From assembly GCA_045543495.1 (NCBI GenBank), contig JAZQMO010000030.1, forward strand, positions 1 to 13,204: DNA of 13,204 bases. The letters run 5' to 3'. Positions 13,171 through 13,204 of the stretch are shown one piece after another. Both the position numbers and the translations under genes were made by a program. Origin of the DNA: RGIG5579 sp045543495. Its GTDB lineage: Bacteria > Bacillota > Clostridia > Oscillospirales > SIG627. Position 1 is the first letter of the stretch. The number at the start of each line of letters is the position of its first letter. Below the pieces are notes generated by a model. The model did no database searches. It was given only the letters and a program-made list of their open reading frames with translations, and was not told where the DNA came from.

Positions 13171-13204
13171 GAATTTGTGATATTACTTTACCGAGCATAC
13201 AGAA

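Larger units (their letters stand above)
12824..13199 (+). repeat. Modular intergenic repeat, copy R3, with a run of palindromic units
   Basis: Directly downstream of the LRR gene. It has the AGGCTTTCC hairpin (12827-12848), an exceptionally long perfect palindrome (12851-12902), GGGAAAAGGAATAGGGACAA, AGAGAATTTTGCTCGGGC, unit U6 (12970-12994), a linker with GGTGCAAATTTCAAATTT, unit U7 (13064-13083), a second linker with GAATTTTGCAAATAGGAAT, unit U8 (13148-13166) and the tail GTGATATTACTTTACCGAGC shared with R0. It lacks the TGATAAG run of R1 and R2. There is no gene in this stretch; the short frames across it are read-through of the repeat. Confidence 0.85.

Noticed and set aside
426..13199. 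Composite transposon or integrative element bounded by the inverted repeats
   Set aside because: No transposase, integrase, target-site duplication or defined terminal repeat ends are visible, and the enclosed genes include core functions (ddl, nifJ).

Overview
The window looks like a chromosomal piece of an anaerobic, low-to-mid-GC Gram-positive bacterium of the class Clostridia, probably a gut Oscillospiraceae-like lineage. The evidence is a single-chain pyruvate:ferredoxin oxidoreductase, strong AGGAGG-type ribosome sites, sigma-A promoters with 17-bp spacers, a preQ1 riboswitch on a QueT transporter gene, a BspA-type leucine-rich surface protein with Gram-positive wall-binding-like repeats, and gene-free stretches full of short palindromic repeats. 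The lineage is inferred from style and gene content only.

Layout. Bases 1-725 hold no convincing gene. They contain clustered hairpins (about 38-135), an unexplained stretch (136-320), and an inverted copy of a modular repeat (about 426-724) just downstream of ddl. Bases 726-4854 are five minus-strand genes, in transcription order: a ComM/YifB-type AAA+ ATPase (TTG start), a two-helix membrane protein overlapping it by 4 bp, queT, a zinc-dependent phospholipase C-like protein, and ddl (D-Ala-D-Ala ligase). An internal promoter and a preQ1-I riboswitch sit before queT, so queT and the two genes after it can be transcribed separately from comM. Bases 4855-5126 are a divergent promoter region with phased A/T tracts, leading left to comM and right to nifJ. 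nifJ (5127-8702) is a complete PFOR and ends at a strong terminator.

Bases 8744-9028 are repeat copy R1 and the promoter of a DUF4886/SGNH-type hydrolase gene (9029-9871), followed by its terminator and repeat copy R2. Next is a small minus-strand XRE regulator (10187-10384). Upstream of it lie two perfect 17-bp inverted sites that bracket the -35 box of a plus-strand promoter pointing at a 738-residue secreted protein (10584-12800). That protein has about ten 23-residue BspA-type LRRs followed by eighteen 21-residue aromatic repeats. The gene is followed by repeat copy R3 and a run of palindromic units to the window end.

How the parts work together. nifJ is core anaerobic energy metabolism. 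ddl serves peptidoglycan synthesis, queT brings in a queuosine precursor under riboswitch control, and comM acts in DNA recombination or uptake. The XRE gene and the LRR gene look like a small regulatory unit for a surface protein. The most unusual material is the modular repeat family: all four copies lie just downstream of a gene, in the same orientation relative to it, and supply terminators plus hairpin units. No tRNA, rRNA, CRISPR array, transposase or phage gene was seen.
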